Position numbers and translations under genes: made by a program. Positions 45,220-53,959 of a stretch of DNA of 64,000 nucleotides are shown here, one piece after another. Each line of letters opens with the position of its first letter. Position 1 is the stretch's first letter. The notes beneath the pieces were generated by a model, which saw only the letters and a program-made list of their open reading frames with translations, did no database searches and had not been told where the DNA came from. Origin of the DNA: an uncultured Prevotella sp. (GTDB lineage: Bacteria > Bacteroidota > Bacteroidia > Bacteroidales > Bacteroidaceae); assembly GCA_946998295.1 (NCBI GenBank), contig CAMPYS010000001.1, positions 62,001 through 126,000 of the forward strand. Reading direction: 5' to 3'.

Positions 45220-47367
45220 TTAGAAGTATAAATATCGATTATCAACAATATTTGCTTTCATTACTAAGTCTTGCATAAAGTTGCCAATTATCTGACTATT
45301 CTTCAGTATGCATTGTTGCATTTGAGCTAATTCATTGAATTTTACTCCTGGTCTCATCTTTTTGCTAATAACTTGGAATAAATAAACTCCACCTTGTCCT
45401 TTCACAGGATGACTAACCATCTTACCTACTGATGTAGAAGCAACTGCGCCTGATATTGCAGGCTCAACCATACCAATAGCAGGGATAAATGCAGGTGAAG
45501 CAAATGTAATTTGACTTATAGGCATAATCTTTGCTCCTTTTGCCTTAGCAGCTGCAATAGATTTAACACCCTTTAAACGAGCCATAAGAAGTTCCGCTTT
45601 TTTATCTTTTAAAACCTCTGCACGGACTTTCTCTTTTACCTCAGGATCATCCAATGGACGATAGCCTTTTGGATGTATATTAGTTAAACAAAGAACCATA
45701 AAGTGGTCATTATCACCGCATTCATATAATGGAGATATTTCGCCTTCTTTGGCCTCAAATATCCATTTTAATGCATCTTTTGTACCTCTTACACCTGCAA
45801 CATCATGCTGACTGGTGGATACATTTTTTTGTTCTTGAACTCTATAACCAAATTTATTTGCATATTTTTCAAGGGAAGCTAAATCAACTCCCTTTGCGAC
45901 ATATTCAGCAAATTTATTATAAGCAGAACTACGAGTTTCTTTAGAAAAATCTATTGTCTTCTTTATTATTGCTGCAATCGTTTTAGTCTTTATAGCCTTT
46001 TTATCTAAAACTTGAATAACTACACTTCCTTGAGTTAATGAAAGATTTTGTATAGCGTTTACTTTGCCATTTAATATGGCTGTTAGATAAGTACGATTAT
46101 CTTTATTCATTGATGTTGCACTTTCGTATTGTGCACCTGTAAGCCAAGTCTTTTCTCCTGTCTGCCCATAACGCTTAGCTATTTTTTCAAAGTCTGTTCC
46201 TGATGCTAATGCTTTTTGTATAGAGTCTGCTTTTACCTTAGCCTGTGCAGGAGTTGTTGCTGCTACTTGAATTTGACGAAATTGTATAGAATCAGGAAGT
46301 TGTTGCTTATTAAAAACTCTGACTATATTTAATGTATTATCGGCTTTATTTTCTGTTACAGCTGTAGTTCCAACTGATAAAGAATCTATCTTACTTGCTA
46401 TATCTGGATATGCCTGATAAGCAGCACTACTAACTGGAATGCCAAGATACGGGATAATGCTTCCACTTTTACTTATTAATGAAGAAGGATCAGATACAGT
46501 AGCTAATTGCTTTTGATAAGCTGACATTTCTTTTTGGATTTCATTGCGGTCAGTTTTACTTGCTTTAATCTGAAAATCAACATACTTTATATCTCGGCTT
46601 TCAACAACTTGACGAAACATGGGTTTTAGTTCTTCATACTTAGCTTTAATGTCATTGTCAGTAATTTTTATCTCTGAATCTTTAACTGAACTATATGGGA
46701 ATGCGGCTAACTGAATTTGTGACTCTTGGTTTTCATCTGTGAAAGCAAGTTTTGCTTCTGCTTTGTTAGATAGTACACAACTTGATAAAAGACCTTGTAG
46801 TTTTTGCCCTAACAATTGAGAACGCAAATTCTTTTCAACAAATAACCAATAATTATATATTGGTTTCATTTGTTCTGCTTGCTGCGGATTTTCTGTTGCT
46901 GCTTTTTTATAGTTATCAATAAATTGTTTTAATATATTGACATCAAAACGACCTGTCTGTTGATTAACAAATGGAGTTTGTGCAAGAACAGGATTAGTTC
47001 CCTCATTAAGAATATTTTGAATTTCTTGCTCTGTAACTGTTAAACCTATTTTTTCGCCTTCATTTTCTATTACTCTATTAGACACTAATTGCTGCCATAC
47101 TTGATCTTTTATTTGATTAAGTTCAGCTTCTGATATATTGTCTCTTTGCGTAGTGAATTTAATAGCATCTTGATACTCATCTAATAACTTTTGATACTCT
47201 TGAACACTAACTTTTTTGCCTAATATTTCACCTATTTGCTGACGTGCCTCACCTTTTAGTCCACTACAAGAGCGAAAAGCTTCTTCAGCTATAAATGCAA
47301 ACAAAGCTACACCGATTACAATCATCAGAGCAACTCCGCGGCTTCGAATTTTTCCTAATGCTGCCAT
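45220..47367 (-). CDS. SurA_N/PpiD-like peptidyl-prolyl isomerase
   Basis: A 715-residue inner-membrane-anchored periplasmic chaperone. An N-terminal helix (about 11-29; GVALMIVIGVALFAFIAEEAF) anchors it. Residues about 40-210 are the SurA-like chaperone domain (ILGKKVSVQEYQKLLDEY, NIILNEGTNP-type helices). Two parvulin-like regions follow (about 340-440 with ATTPAQAKVKADSIQKALASGTDFEKIAKRYG, and about 520-600). PpiD-type proteins assist folding of secreted and outer-membrane proteins. It ends the envelope operon OMP-LptC-CorC, giving it a likely job in outer-membrane biogenesis. Confidence 0.9.
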   Translation of the reverse strand: MAALGKIRSRGVALMIVIGVALFAFIAEEAFRSCSGLKGEARQQIGEILGKKVSVQEYQKLLDEYQDAIKFTTQRDNISEAELNQIKDQVWQQLVSNRVIENEGEKIGLTVTEQEIQNILNEGTNPVLAQTPFVNQQTGRFDVNILKQFIDNYKKAATENPQQAEQMKPIYNYWLFVEKNLRSQLLGQKLQGLLSSCVLSNKAEAKLAFTDENQESQIQLAAFPYSSVKDSEIKITDNDIKAKYEELKPMFRQVVESRDIKYVDFQIKASKTDRNEIQKEMSAYQKQLATVSDPSSLISKSGSIIPYLGIPVSSAAYQAYPDIASKIDSLSVGTTAVTENKADNTLNIVRVFNKQQLPDSIQFRQIQVAATTPAQAKVKADSIQKALASGTDFEKIAKRYGQTGEKTWLTGAQYESATSMNKDNRTYLTAILNGKVNAIQNLSLTQGSVVIQVLDKKAIKTKTIAAIIKKTIDFSKETRSSAYNKFAEYVAKGVDLASLEKYANKFGYRVQEQKNVSTSQHDVAGVRGTKDALKWIFEAKEGEISPLYECGDNDHFMVLCLTNIHPKGYRPLDDPEVKEKVRAEVLKDKKAELLMARLKGVKSIAAAKAKGAKIMPISQITFASPAFIPAIGMVEPAISGAVASTSVGKMVSHPVKGQGGVYLFQVISKKMRPGVKFNELAQMQQCILKNSQIIGNFMQDLVMKANIVDNRYLYF

Positions 47368-47545
47368 TTTATTATTTTAATTTATTTTTATACTTCCTAA
47401 AATCTTAAAATTGTTTACAAAAGTACAAATAAAAAGATTAATAAATACCATTTTTATTAATAATTTTATATATTATGATATTACTAAACTAATTAGCTAC
47501 ATATAATTAGACAAAATTATATTACAAATTGAATATCTAATATAA

Positions 47546-48808
47546 CTATTCAGTAACCCGTAATTGTACTAATTCTATTTTAGTTCTTGTCATCTTTAAT
47601 ATTTTCATTTCATAACAACCTATTTTAACTATCTCATTTAGTTTGGGGAAACTTTGATAGTTATATAAAATTAATCCACTTAATGTCATGTATTCTTCAC
47701 TTTCTGGAAGTTTTAGATTAAAAAGCTCATTTATCTTTTCTATTTCTAAACGGGCAGAAAGTAAATAGTTATTATCAGAAACTTGTTTAGCTATATAACT
47801 GTATTTATCATGTTCGTCCTCTATCTCTCCAAATATCTCCTCAACAATATCTTCCAAAGAAACAATTCCACTGGTTCCTCCAAATTCATCAACTACAATA
47901 GCGATACTTTTCTTTTTTTGCAAAAAAAGGTGCATTAATCTTTGAGCTGGCATTGTCTCTGGGACAAATGGTAATGAACGAATATGATTTTTCCAGCAAT
48001 TTTGATTCTTAAACATCTCCGAAGAATGTATGTAACCTTGTATGTGATCTATATCATTATTGTAGACTATTATCTTTGAATTACCACTTTCAATAAATTT
48101 TTGCATAAGAATATCTAAAGAGCATGATAAGTCTACTGCATTAATCTCTGTACGCGGAATCATACAATCACGAATTTTTGTGTCTGTAAAATCTAAAGCA
48201 TTATGGAATATTTTTACTTCATCTTCTATTTTGGAGCCACTATCTTTATTTTGATTTATAGAATTTTCAAGTAAGTAATCAAGGTCTATTTTTGTAAAAG
48301 TAGTATTACTATTTTCTAAAGGTATATGTACTCCTACAAGTCGAAGTAATAACTTAGAAATAGAGGTAGAAAAATAGCTTATTGGCCATAAAATTATAAA
48401 AAAAAGAAATGCTAACGGAGAGAAAAATGTAAGAAAAAAGTTTGGATTACTTTTAAATAATGCTTTAGGGATAAACTCTCCTGTGAATATTACAATAAGT
48501 GTGGAAATTATAGTATTTGCTATAACTTGTGCAACAGGAGATAAAGACGAAAAAAGTGTTTTATTTAATAACGATGCAAAAAAGATACCATATAACACTA
48601 ATACAATGTTGTTTCCAACTAAGAGTGTTGACACAAAACTATTTGGATGGTTATAAAACTTCTGTAAACATTTTTGCGCTATACCATTACGGTTTTTATC
48701 TACTTCGGCTAATAACCGGTTACTAGAAACGAAAGCTATTTCCATTCCTGAAAAGAAAGCTGAAAACGCTAATGTAAGTATTATCCCTATAATATAGTTT
48801 ATCTCCAC
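47546..48808 (-). CDS. CNNM/CorC-HlyC family membrane protein (GldE-like)
   Basis: A 420-residue membrane protein with the DUF21 (CNNM) transmembrane domain at about 1-180, containing several hydrophobic helices (GIILTLAFSAFFSGMEIAFVSSN at the start). It is followed by a CBS pair (about 210-330; MIPRTEINAVDL, VDEFGGTSGIVSLEDIVEEIFGEIEDEHD) and a C-terminal CorC/HlyC domain (about 340-415). Such proteins are linked to divalent cation transport; in gliding Bacteroidetes the relative GldE supports motility. It is 178 bases upstream of the PpiD-like gene. Confidence 0.9.
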   Translation of the reverse strand: MEINYIIGIILTLAFSAFFSGMEIAFVSSNRLLAEVDKNRNGIAQKCLQKFYNHPNSFVSTLLVGNNIVLVLYGIFFASLLNKTLFSSLSPVAQVIANTIISTLIVIFTGEFIPKALFKSNPNFFLTFFSPLAFLFFIILWPISYFSTSISKLLLRLVGVHIPLENSNTTFTKIDLDYLLENSINQNKDSGSKIEDEVKIFHNALDFTDTKIRDCMIPRTEINAVDLSCSLDILMQKFIESGNSKIIVYNNDIDHIQGYIHSSEMFKNQNCWKNHIRSLPFVPETMPAQRLMHLFLQKKKSIAIVVDEFGGTSGIVSLEDIVEEIFGEIEDEHDKYSYIAKQVSDNNYLLSARLEIEKINELFNLKLPESEEYMTLSGLILYNYQSFPKLNEIVKIGCYEMKILKMTRTKIELVQLRVTE

Positions 48809-48818
48809 ACTATAATAA

Positions 48819-49517
48819 TTATCGTTTTAATAGTTTTAATCCCTTAAACTTATCTACAGTAACTGTACTGTCAATAGGGGCAGTATTATCTGAAAACATA
48901 TTACTTGAAGATTCTGAATCACGATAAAGTGTCCAACCTTTTGTCTTAAACACTTCATACTCACTCATATCCTCTGTACTTGTAAATCTATTCCCTTCCA
49001 ATTCCATTGTAGGGGTTTTTATATGTGAATACTTATAAGACCAAATCTTATGATTTTGTTCATCCCAATAAAGTTCTGGACTATAAAATTCTATTCCTTT
49101 TGATGTATGTATTCTAACGCGACCACGTAAAACCCATTTACGAACTTTATCGTAATAAATTGCGGTATCGCATTGAATATAGCCAACTACATGCTTTCGT
49201 AAATTAAATTGTGTAAGCAAAATACCTTTATTGAAAGTCCAACGTGAAGGCTTCTTGTTTTCATTTACATCCCACTCCTCTGTTATTAAACGATACTTTA
49301 TAACGCCTGAATCTGAGATTAAAGTATTGACACCATAAGTTGTCATTACTGAAACAGAATCACGTGGACTTATTGCAGGGGCAGTATGCTTTTGGGATTC
49401 ACTACAGGAAGAAAGTACTACTGACAAAAAAAGTAAATATAAAATACTAATTAATGTATATTTTATATTTTCAATAGTCAAATTATTTAACTTTAAATTT
49501 CGCAAACCATCTTTCAT
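48819..49517 (-). CDS. lptC: LPS export protein LptC
   Basis: LptC is the bitopic periplasmic member of the LPS export machine, passing LPS from LptFG to the LptA bridge. About 232 residues: an N-terminal hydrophobic segment (about 22-39), ending in a possible lipobox LSSC, then a single LptC-type beta-jellyroll with STYGV-like strands, EEWDVNENKKPSRWTFNKGILL, GYIQCDTAIYYDKVRKWVLRGRV and GIEFYSPELYWDEQNHKIW. Start is uncertain (49517 or 49532); either overlaps the OMP gene by 35-50 bases, so translation is coupled. lptA and lptD are not in the window. Confidence 0.88.
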   Translation of the reverse strand: MKDGLRNLKLNNLTIENIKYTLISILYLLFLSVVLSSCSESQKHTAPAISPRDSVSVMTTYGVNTLISDSGVIKYRLITEEWDVNENKKPSRWTFNKGILLTQFNLRKHVVGYIQCDTAIYYDKVRKWVLRGRVRIHTSKGIEFYSPELYWDEQNHKIWSYKYSHIKTPTMELEGNRFTSTEDMSEYEVFKTKGWTLYRDSESSSNMFSDNTAPIDSTVTVDKFKGLKLLKR

Positions 49518-50790
49518 TAAAAGTAAACCCAATATTTATTCTAAAAATATTTTCGTTTATCATATCATGAGCATAACGATTAATCCAATCGGCACTTATA
49601 TTAAGCCAACTACGGTTATTAAGAGTATTTATAATAGGTATTCCAAATCCTAAAGAGGCAGATATATAACGTGGACCTTCTTTCCCTGCTATATTAACAT
49701 AAGGTGTAACATAACTGGCTCCTATGCGGTAATGTATTCTATTCCAAATTCCTCTATATCGTTCTCCTCGACAATAATCTCCACCTATTGAAAACCTATT
49801 GGAATTAAGAAAATTATTATTCACTAACAAAAATTTATGTTCTCCGCCTATTCTTAATAACTCTGGCATTTCTATGCCTTTCCATCGTTGAAGTTCATAA
49901 TCAGCACCTATTGTCAGTTTATTATTATGGTTATACATCAATCCTGCTCCAAATGTTTGTGGCAAACTGTAAACATTATTTATAAAATAGCACGTAGAGT
50001 CCATTACACCTGTCAAAAAGTTATTAGAAATAATACTACATTCCTGTTTACCATTAAGCGGATGACCTAAAGAATAAAATAGTCCTAATGTTACACTATT
50101 TTTAGTATTTAATCTTTGAGAATACTGAAGTCCTAAATCTACATCAAAACTACGGATTTCGAGATTGTAATGCTTCATAACTGTATTTATATGCCTATCA
50201 CTATAAGAGTTTTCCACATTACGTAAAATATTTCCCCATAAATATCCAGCATTTACACCTAAAGATAAACCTCGCAATGGCTCCCAGCCTAATCCTAAAT
50301 ATACTTGTTTTAAACCTCCACTTCCAAAATATCTATTAGTATATGAGACAGGTTTATCATAAGTTGTAGATATATGATTAACATCTGATACTGTTTTGTA
50401 GTTGTATCCTACATTGGTTACAGGAAGCATACCAAAGCTTACTCCTAAGTGCCTATAAGCTCTAAAAGCTGCTACTACATAATCAATATTTGAATTACGT
50501 GCGGTTTTACTTTTCCCTAACTCTGTAAAATTAGATACCTGTAAACTAACTCCTGCATCAAAAATAAATGACAATGAATCAATTGAAGAATAAGAAGCTG
50601 GATTTTGGTGGTTAACTTGATTTCCAGTACGAAAACCATAGCCCACGCCACTCATTCCTTTATTAAAACTAGTTATGTTTGGATTAAGTATACCCAAACC
50701 AAATTGGCTATAAGGTGAGTTTGTTCCACTCTGAGACCAAATTTTTAAAGATATTGTAACTAATAGCGAAAATAGGAGTAATCTCTTCAT
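49483..50790 (-). CDS. Outer membrane beta-barrel protein (FadL-like/OMP of Bacteroidetes)
   Basis: A 435-residue predicted outer-membrane barrel. A signal peptide (MKRLLLFSLLVTISLKIWSQ) is followed by SPYSQFGLGILNP and GMSGVGYGFRTGNQVNHQNPASYSSID. This is the opening of a Bacteroidetes family that resembles FadL/OmpP1 transporters and often lies upstream of lptC. Alternating strands run to the end (RINIGFTFNERWFAKFKVK). Substrate unknown; a lipid is a guess from the fold. First gene of the OMP-lptC-CorC-PpiD operon. Confidence 0.85.
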   Translation of the reverse strand: MKRLLLFSLLVTISLKIWSQSGTNSPYSQFGLGILNPNITSFNKGMSGVGYGFRTGNQVNHQNPASYSSIDSLSFIFDAGVSLQVSNFTELGKSKTARNSNIDYVVAAFRAYRHLGVSFGMLPVTNVGYNYKTVSDVNHISTTYDKPVSYTNRYFGSGGLKQVYLGLGWEPLRGLSLGVNAGYLWGNILRNVENSYSDRHINTVMKHYNLEIRSFDVDLGLQYSQRLNTKNSVTLGLFYSLGHPLNGKQECSIISNNFLTGVMDSTCYFINNVYSLPQTFGAGLMYNHNNKLTIGADYELQRWKGIEMPELLRIGGEHKFLLVNNNFLNSNRFSIGGDYCRGERYRGIWNRIHYRIGASYVTPYVNIAGKEGPRYISASLGFGIPIINTLNNRSWLNISADWINRYAHDMINENIFRINIGFTFNERWFAKFKVK

Positions 50791-51384
50791 TAATATATAC
50801 TTTTCTGTTTAATATAACTTTGCAAAGTTAAGCATAAAAATGGTAAATAAAAAGATATATATATTTTTTAAGCTACAATGTAATAAATTTATTTTTATTT
50901 CAACTCATCGCAATAATAGCTCATTAGTCCACATATTATACTGATTAATACATACTACTATTCATCTAAAATTTAAAATGCCGTTTACCATAAGCTGTAC
51001 GCAATACATATAATTTAGTATAATAGTATGTAGCTCATAGATAGACACGGGAAAAACATATTTTTTAATAAAGAGCTAACACTTGTAAATGTACACTATG
51101 GACATTATTTGGAGAAAATCATGGAGTTTTTCTAAGAATAAGTTTATGGATGTTTTATATAGCGGAGCCAATTTGTTCAAGAATATGTTATTTTTATTAT
51201 TATTTTTGTTAACAAGTAGGCAATTAATATTTTTTTGCTAAAAGTTTTTCTAAGTAATATATCATTTATTTACTTTTGCACTTATTTTTTTGCATTCAAA
51301 GTTTCAAAATCAGTCTATCATGAGACATTGAACACTGTGAGTGCTTAGCTTAATCATTATATTTTACAATAAAGAGTTTTTTTT
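50791..51384. other. 594-bp gap between divergent genes
   Basis: Mostly AT-rich. A 47-codon frame at 51098-51241 is open (hydrophobic second half) but has no supporting promoter or relative I know. TACTTTTG at 51271-51278 may be the -7 box of the 51385 gene, giving a leader of about 100 bases. Confidence 0.5.
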
Positions 51385-52026
51385 ATGAGAAAATTTTTCA
51401 AAATTTTAGTGTTAATAATTGTATTCTGTATGCAAATAGTTGCTGCAAAAGCTCAAAATTCAAGTCAAGATAACATCTCTGAAATATATGGTATATATGA
51501 GGGAACTGCAACTACTATTCTTTTTAATAATAAAAATCAAACAAAGCAAAAGGGTAATGATAAGAAACTAATCATAGAGATAAAAAAAGGTCAAGGATAT
51601 TATACTGTTATTGCATTAAAAGATATAACAATAGGTAAATATACTTTTGCAGAAATACCTTATACAGATTGTGAACTAAAACATAATAATAACATTTGGG
51701 AAATAAGTTTGATAAATAATCTTCATGGAGAATTTAAAACAAAGGATAATCATTATAGTATAATACTCGGTGGGTATATTGATGATACATATAAAAGTTA
51801 TGTTAATAATAACGGAGATTTGGAATTGAAATTTGGACTTTTTCTTGATTCTTATACAAGTGAAATAGAATACACATTCAAAGGAAAACTAAAAAGGACC
51901 ACCAATAGTATTAAAACTATTACTGACAAAAATAAAAAAAATACAATATATAACTTACAAGGTGTACGTGTAGAAACTCCAAGTAAAGGTATATATATTG
52001 TGAATGGCAAAAAAGTAGTATTCTGA
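51385..52026 (+). CDS. Secreted calycin-like protein with Prevotella-type C-terminal tail
   Basis: A 213-residue exported protein. The signal peptide (MRKFFKILVLIIVFCMQIVAAKAQ) is followed by a beta-rich domain (about 30-170). It starts IYGIYEGTATTILFNN and contains paired strands ending in GDLELKFGLFLDSYTSEIEYTFKGKL, which fits the calycin-like family of Bacteroidetes. The tail (about 183-213) is IYNLQGVRVETPSKGIYIVNG with a basic end. This is a short module shared with the 11036 protein and with many secreted Prevotella proteins. Ligand unknown. Confidence 0.78.
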   Translation: MRKFFKILVLIIVFCMQIVAAKAQNSSQDNISEIYGIYEGTATTILFNNKNQTKQKGNDKKLIIEIKKGQGYYTVIALKDITIGKYTFAEIPYTDCELKHNNNIWEISLINNLHGEFKTKDNHYSIILGGYIDDTYKSYVNNNGDLELKFGLFLDSYTSEIEYTFKGKLKRTTNSIKTITDKNKKNTIYNLQGVRVETPSKGIYIVNGKKVVF

Positions 52027-52367
52027 TATATTACAATAAAATGTTATTACAAATAAATAAGAGATGTACATATATGTTGCATCTCTTATTTTTGTTTATG
52101 ATTTGTTTCTTGTCATATAACAAAGAAATCATTATCCTCGTTAATTTTACCTTAAGTAGATAGTTACTAATAGCTTTTACATTGTTATTTGTATTTTTCC
52201 CAACTGGTTTTATATTAATTTACTTCAGAAACTCATGAATATAAAGTTACACTTTTAAAACTACTTTTAAAATTAAATTAGATAACAAAAATATAAATAC
52301 CTCTTTGATTTTAGATAAATAAAATCATTAATATCTAATATCTTTGTTGTATCTTTGCCAAACAATT
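52027..52367. other. gap before the DUF4105 gene
   Basis: Contains the terminator at 52055-52095 and, at its right end, the -7 box TATCTTTG at 52350-52357. That box lies ten bases before the ATG, suggesting a near-leaderless transcript. No ORF or RNA gene in the rest. Confidence 0.6.
52055..52095 (+). terminator. rho-independent terminator
   Basis: AAATAAGAGATG (52055-52066) pairs with CATCTCTTATTT (52080-52091), followed by Ts. It ends the calycin-like gene. Confidence 0.85.
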
Positions 52368-53540
52368 ATGCTTAATGGAATAAAATACATCATAGTTATT
52401 ATATCTGTATATGCTTTATCTTCTGTAGCAAATGCACAGCCTTTAACATTTTCAGACGAAGTTGATATTTCGTTATTAACATGTTCACCGGGGAAAGAGA
52501 TATGGGCTCAATATGGTCATACAGCTATACGATATAATGATAAGTTAAACGGTAATGATATAGCAATAAACTATGGACTATTTTCTCAAGACCAACCCTA
52601 TTTTATACTACGATTTATATTTGGTCTAACAGACTATAAAGTGGGAGCAATTCCTATGGATTTATTTATAGAGCAATATAAATATGAAGGAAGGCAAGTT
52701 ACAGAACAAGTTCTTAATCTAACAAAAGAGGAAAAATACAAGATATACAAAGCACTAAATGAAAATTTAAAGCCTGAAAATACCGTATACCGTTATAACT
52801 TCTTTTATGACAATTGTACAACACGAGCAGAAAACATTATTTTAGATAATATAAATAGAAATACTAATATATCACAATTAAATTCAAGTACCTCAAATTT
52901 ACCAACATTTCGCAACTTAATACATAGATGGAACTGGGTTGACAAGTGGGATCAATTAGGCGAAGATATACTTTTAGGTGTTAAGGCCGATAAACATGTT
53001 GAGAATATAAAGTACACTCGTTTTTTGCCAGAAAACCTCAAGAATTATTTTGAAAAAATAAAACGTAACAATAAACAGCCTTTAGTTATAAAAACGAACC
53101 AGCTTACAGCGAAGATCTTTAATAAAGAATCTATAGATAAATCGTTTTTATCCCCTATTGCAACGTCTATCATTTTGTTTGTCATAGGTATAACATTAAC
53201 TACACTACAAATAAGATATAGAAAATTAATCCCGTTATGGCAAAATTTCATCATAGTAGTAACAGCTGCTATAGGTATTTTATTAACAGCCATGATTTTC
53301 TCACAACATCCATGTGTTAATATAAATTTTATTATTTGTTTTTTCAACCCTCTACCACTCATCATCTTGTTTAACAAGATAAAACAAAAAAAATCAATAG
53401 TAATATATAAGATATGGATTATATTGATTGTAATGGGGTTAATTGGAAATTATTTCCAGCAAATTCCTGCTTTTATAAATTTAATGGCACTATTCTTGCT
53501 ATATAACGCAGTAGTAAATATAAAGCTTTCAAAAAACTGA
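52368..53540 (+). CDS. DUF4105 (Lnb-like) membrane protein, probable lipoprotein N-acyltransferase
   Basis: A 390-residue protein. The signal or first helix (about 1-24; ISVYALSSVANAQ) is followed by the DUF4105 domain (about 28-210), with the conserved His in IWAQYGHTAIR and the Cys in YNFFYDNCTTRAENI. These are a plausible catalytic pair. Then come four hydrophobic helices (about 262-390) forming the membrane part. The family has been tied to Lnb, the lipoprotein N-acyltransferase of Bacteroides, so a role in completing triacylated lipoproteins is likely; several putative lipoproteins are in this window. The start at 52368 is preferred to a TTG 24 bases upstream. It overlaps the next gene by one base. 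Confidence 0.82.
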   Translation: MLNGIKYIIVIISVYALSSVANAQPLTFSDEVDISLLTCSPGKEIWAQYGHTAIRYNDKLNGNDIAINYGLFSQDQPYFILRFIFGLTDYKVGAIPMDLFIEQYKYEGRQVTEQVLNLTKEEKYKIYKALNENLKPENTVYRYNFFYDNCTTRAENIILDNINRNTNISQLNSSTSNLPTFRNLIHRWNWVDKWDQLGEDILLGVKADKHVENIKYTRFLPENLKNYFEKIKRNNKQPLVIKTNQLTAKIFNKESIDKSFLSPIATSIILFVIGITLTTLQIRYRKLIPLWQNFIIVVTAAIGILLTAMIFSQHPCVNINFIICFFNPLPLIILFNKIKQKKSIVIYKIWIILIVMGLIGNYFQQIPAFINLMALFLLYNAVVNIKLSKN

Positions 53541-53923
53541 TGAGTAGATATCTAACAGCCTTATTAGTTATATTAACAACAACTGGGGTAGAAACACAGG
53601 CTTACCAGTATGTCCTAAAAGCGAGCCTATCTTGCACCAATATTGAAAATATAACAAAGTCAATAGACCTAAAAGAGAATAAAGAAGAACTAATATCTAT
53701 AATAAAGGTCTATAAACAGCTCTCTAAAGGTTTATATCAAACAGATTATAACCTATATCTTACTGCACAAAGAACTTGGCAAAATAATCAATACGATGTA
53801 TTATCAAGAATATATATAAGGGAAAATAATACCATTTTCTTATTAAATAAAAGTATATCTAACAAAATAAAAATAAGAGCACCAAGCTTATTCATCCTAA
53901 AAGAATCGAAAAGTATAATTTAA
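53540..53923 (+). CDS. Small exported protein coupled to the DUF4105 gene
   Basis: Function not recognised. 127 residues, with an N-terminal hydrophobic signal-like stretch (about 5-20; TALLVILTTTGVETQA). A mixed charged domain follows, with LKASLSCTNIENITKSIDL near 27-45 and a C-terminal IRAPSLFILKESKSI. The ATG shares its first base with the stop of the DUF4105 gene (TGATG), so it is translated by coupling and could be a partner of that enzyme. secA follows 36 bases later. Confidence 0.65.
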   Translation: MSRYLTALLVILTTTGVETQAYQYVLKASLSCTNIENITKSIDLKENKEELISIIKVYKQLSKGLYQTDYNLYLTAQRTWQNNQYDVLSRIYIRENNTIFLLNKSISNKIKIRAPSLFILKESKSII

Positions 53924-53959
53924 ACAATAATATTTACAATATAATATAAAAAGAACAAA

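Noticed and set aside
51098..51241. 47-codon open frame upstream of the calycin-like gene
   Set aside because: Short, no ribosome-binding or promoter signal, no recognisable relative. Only mentioned in the gap entry.
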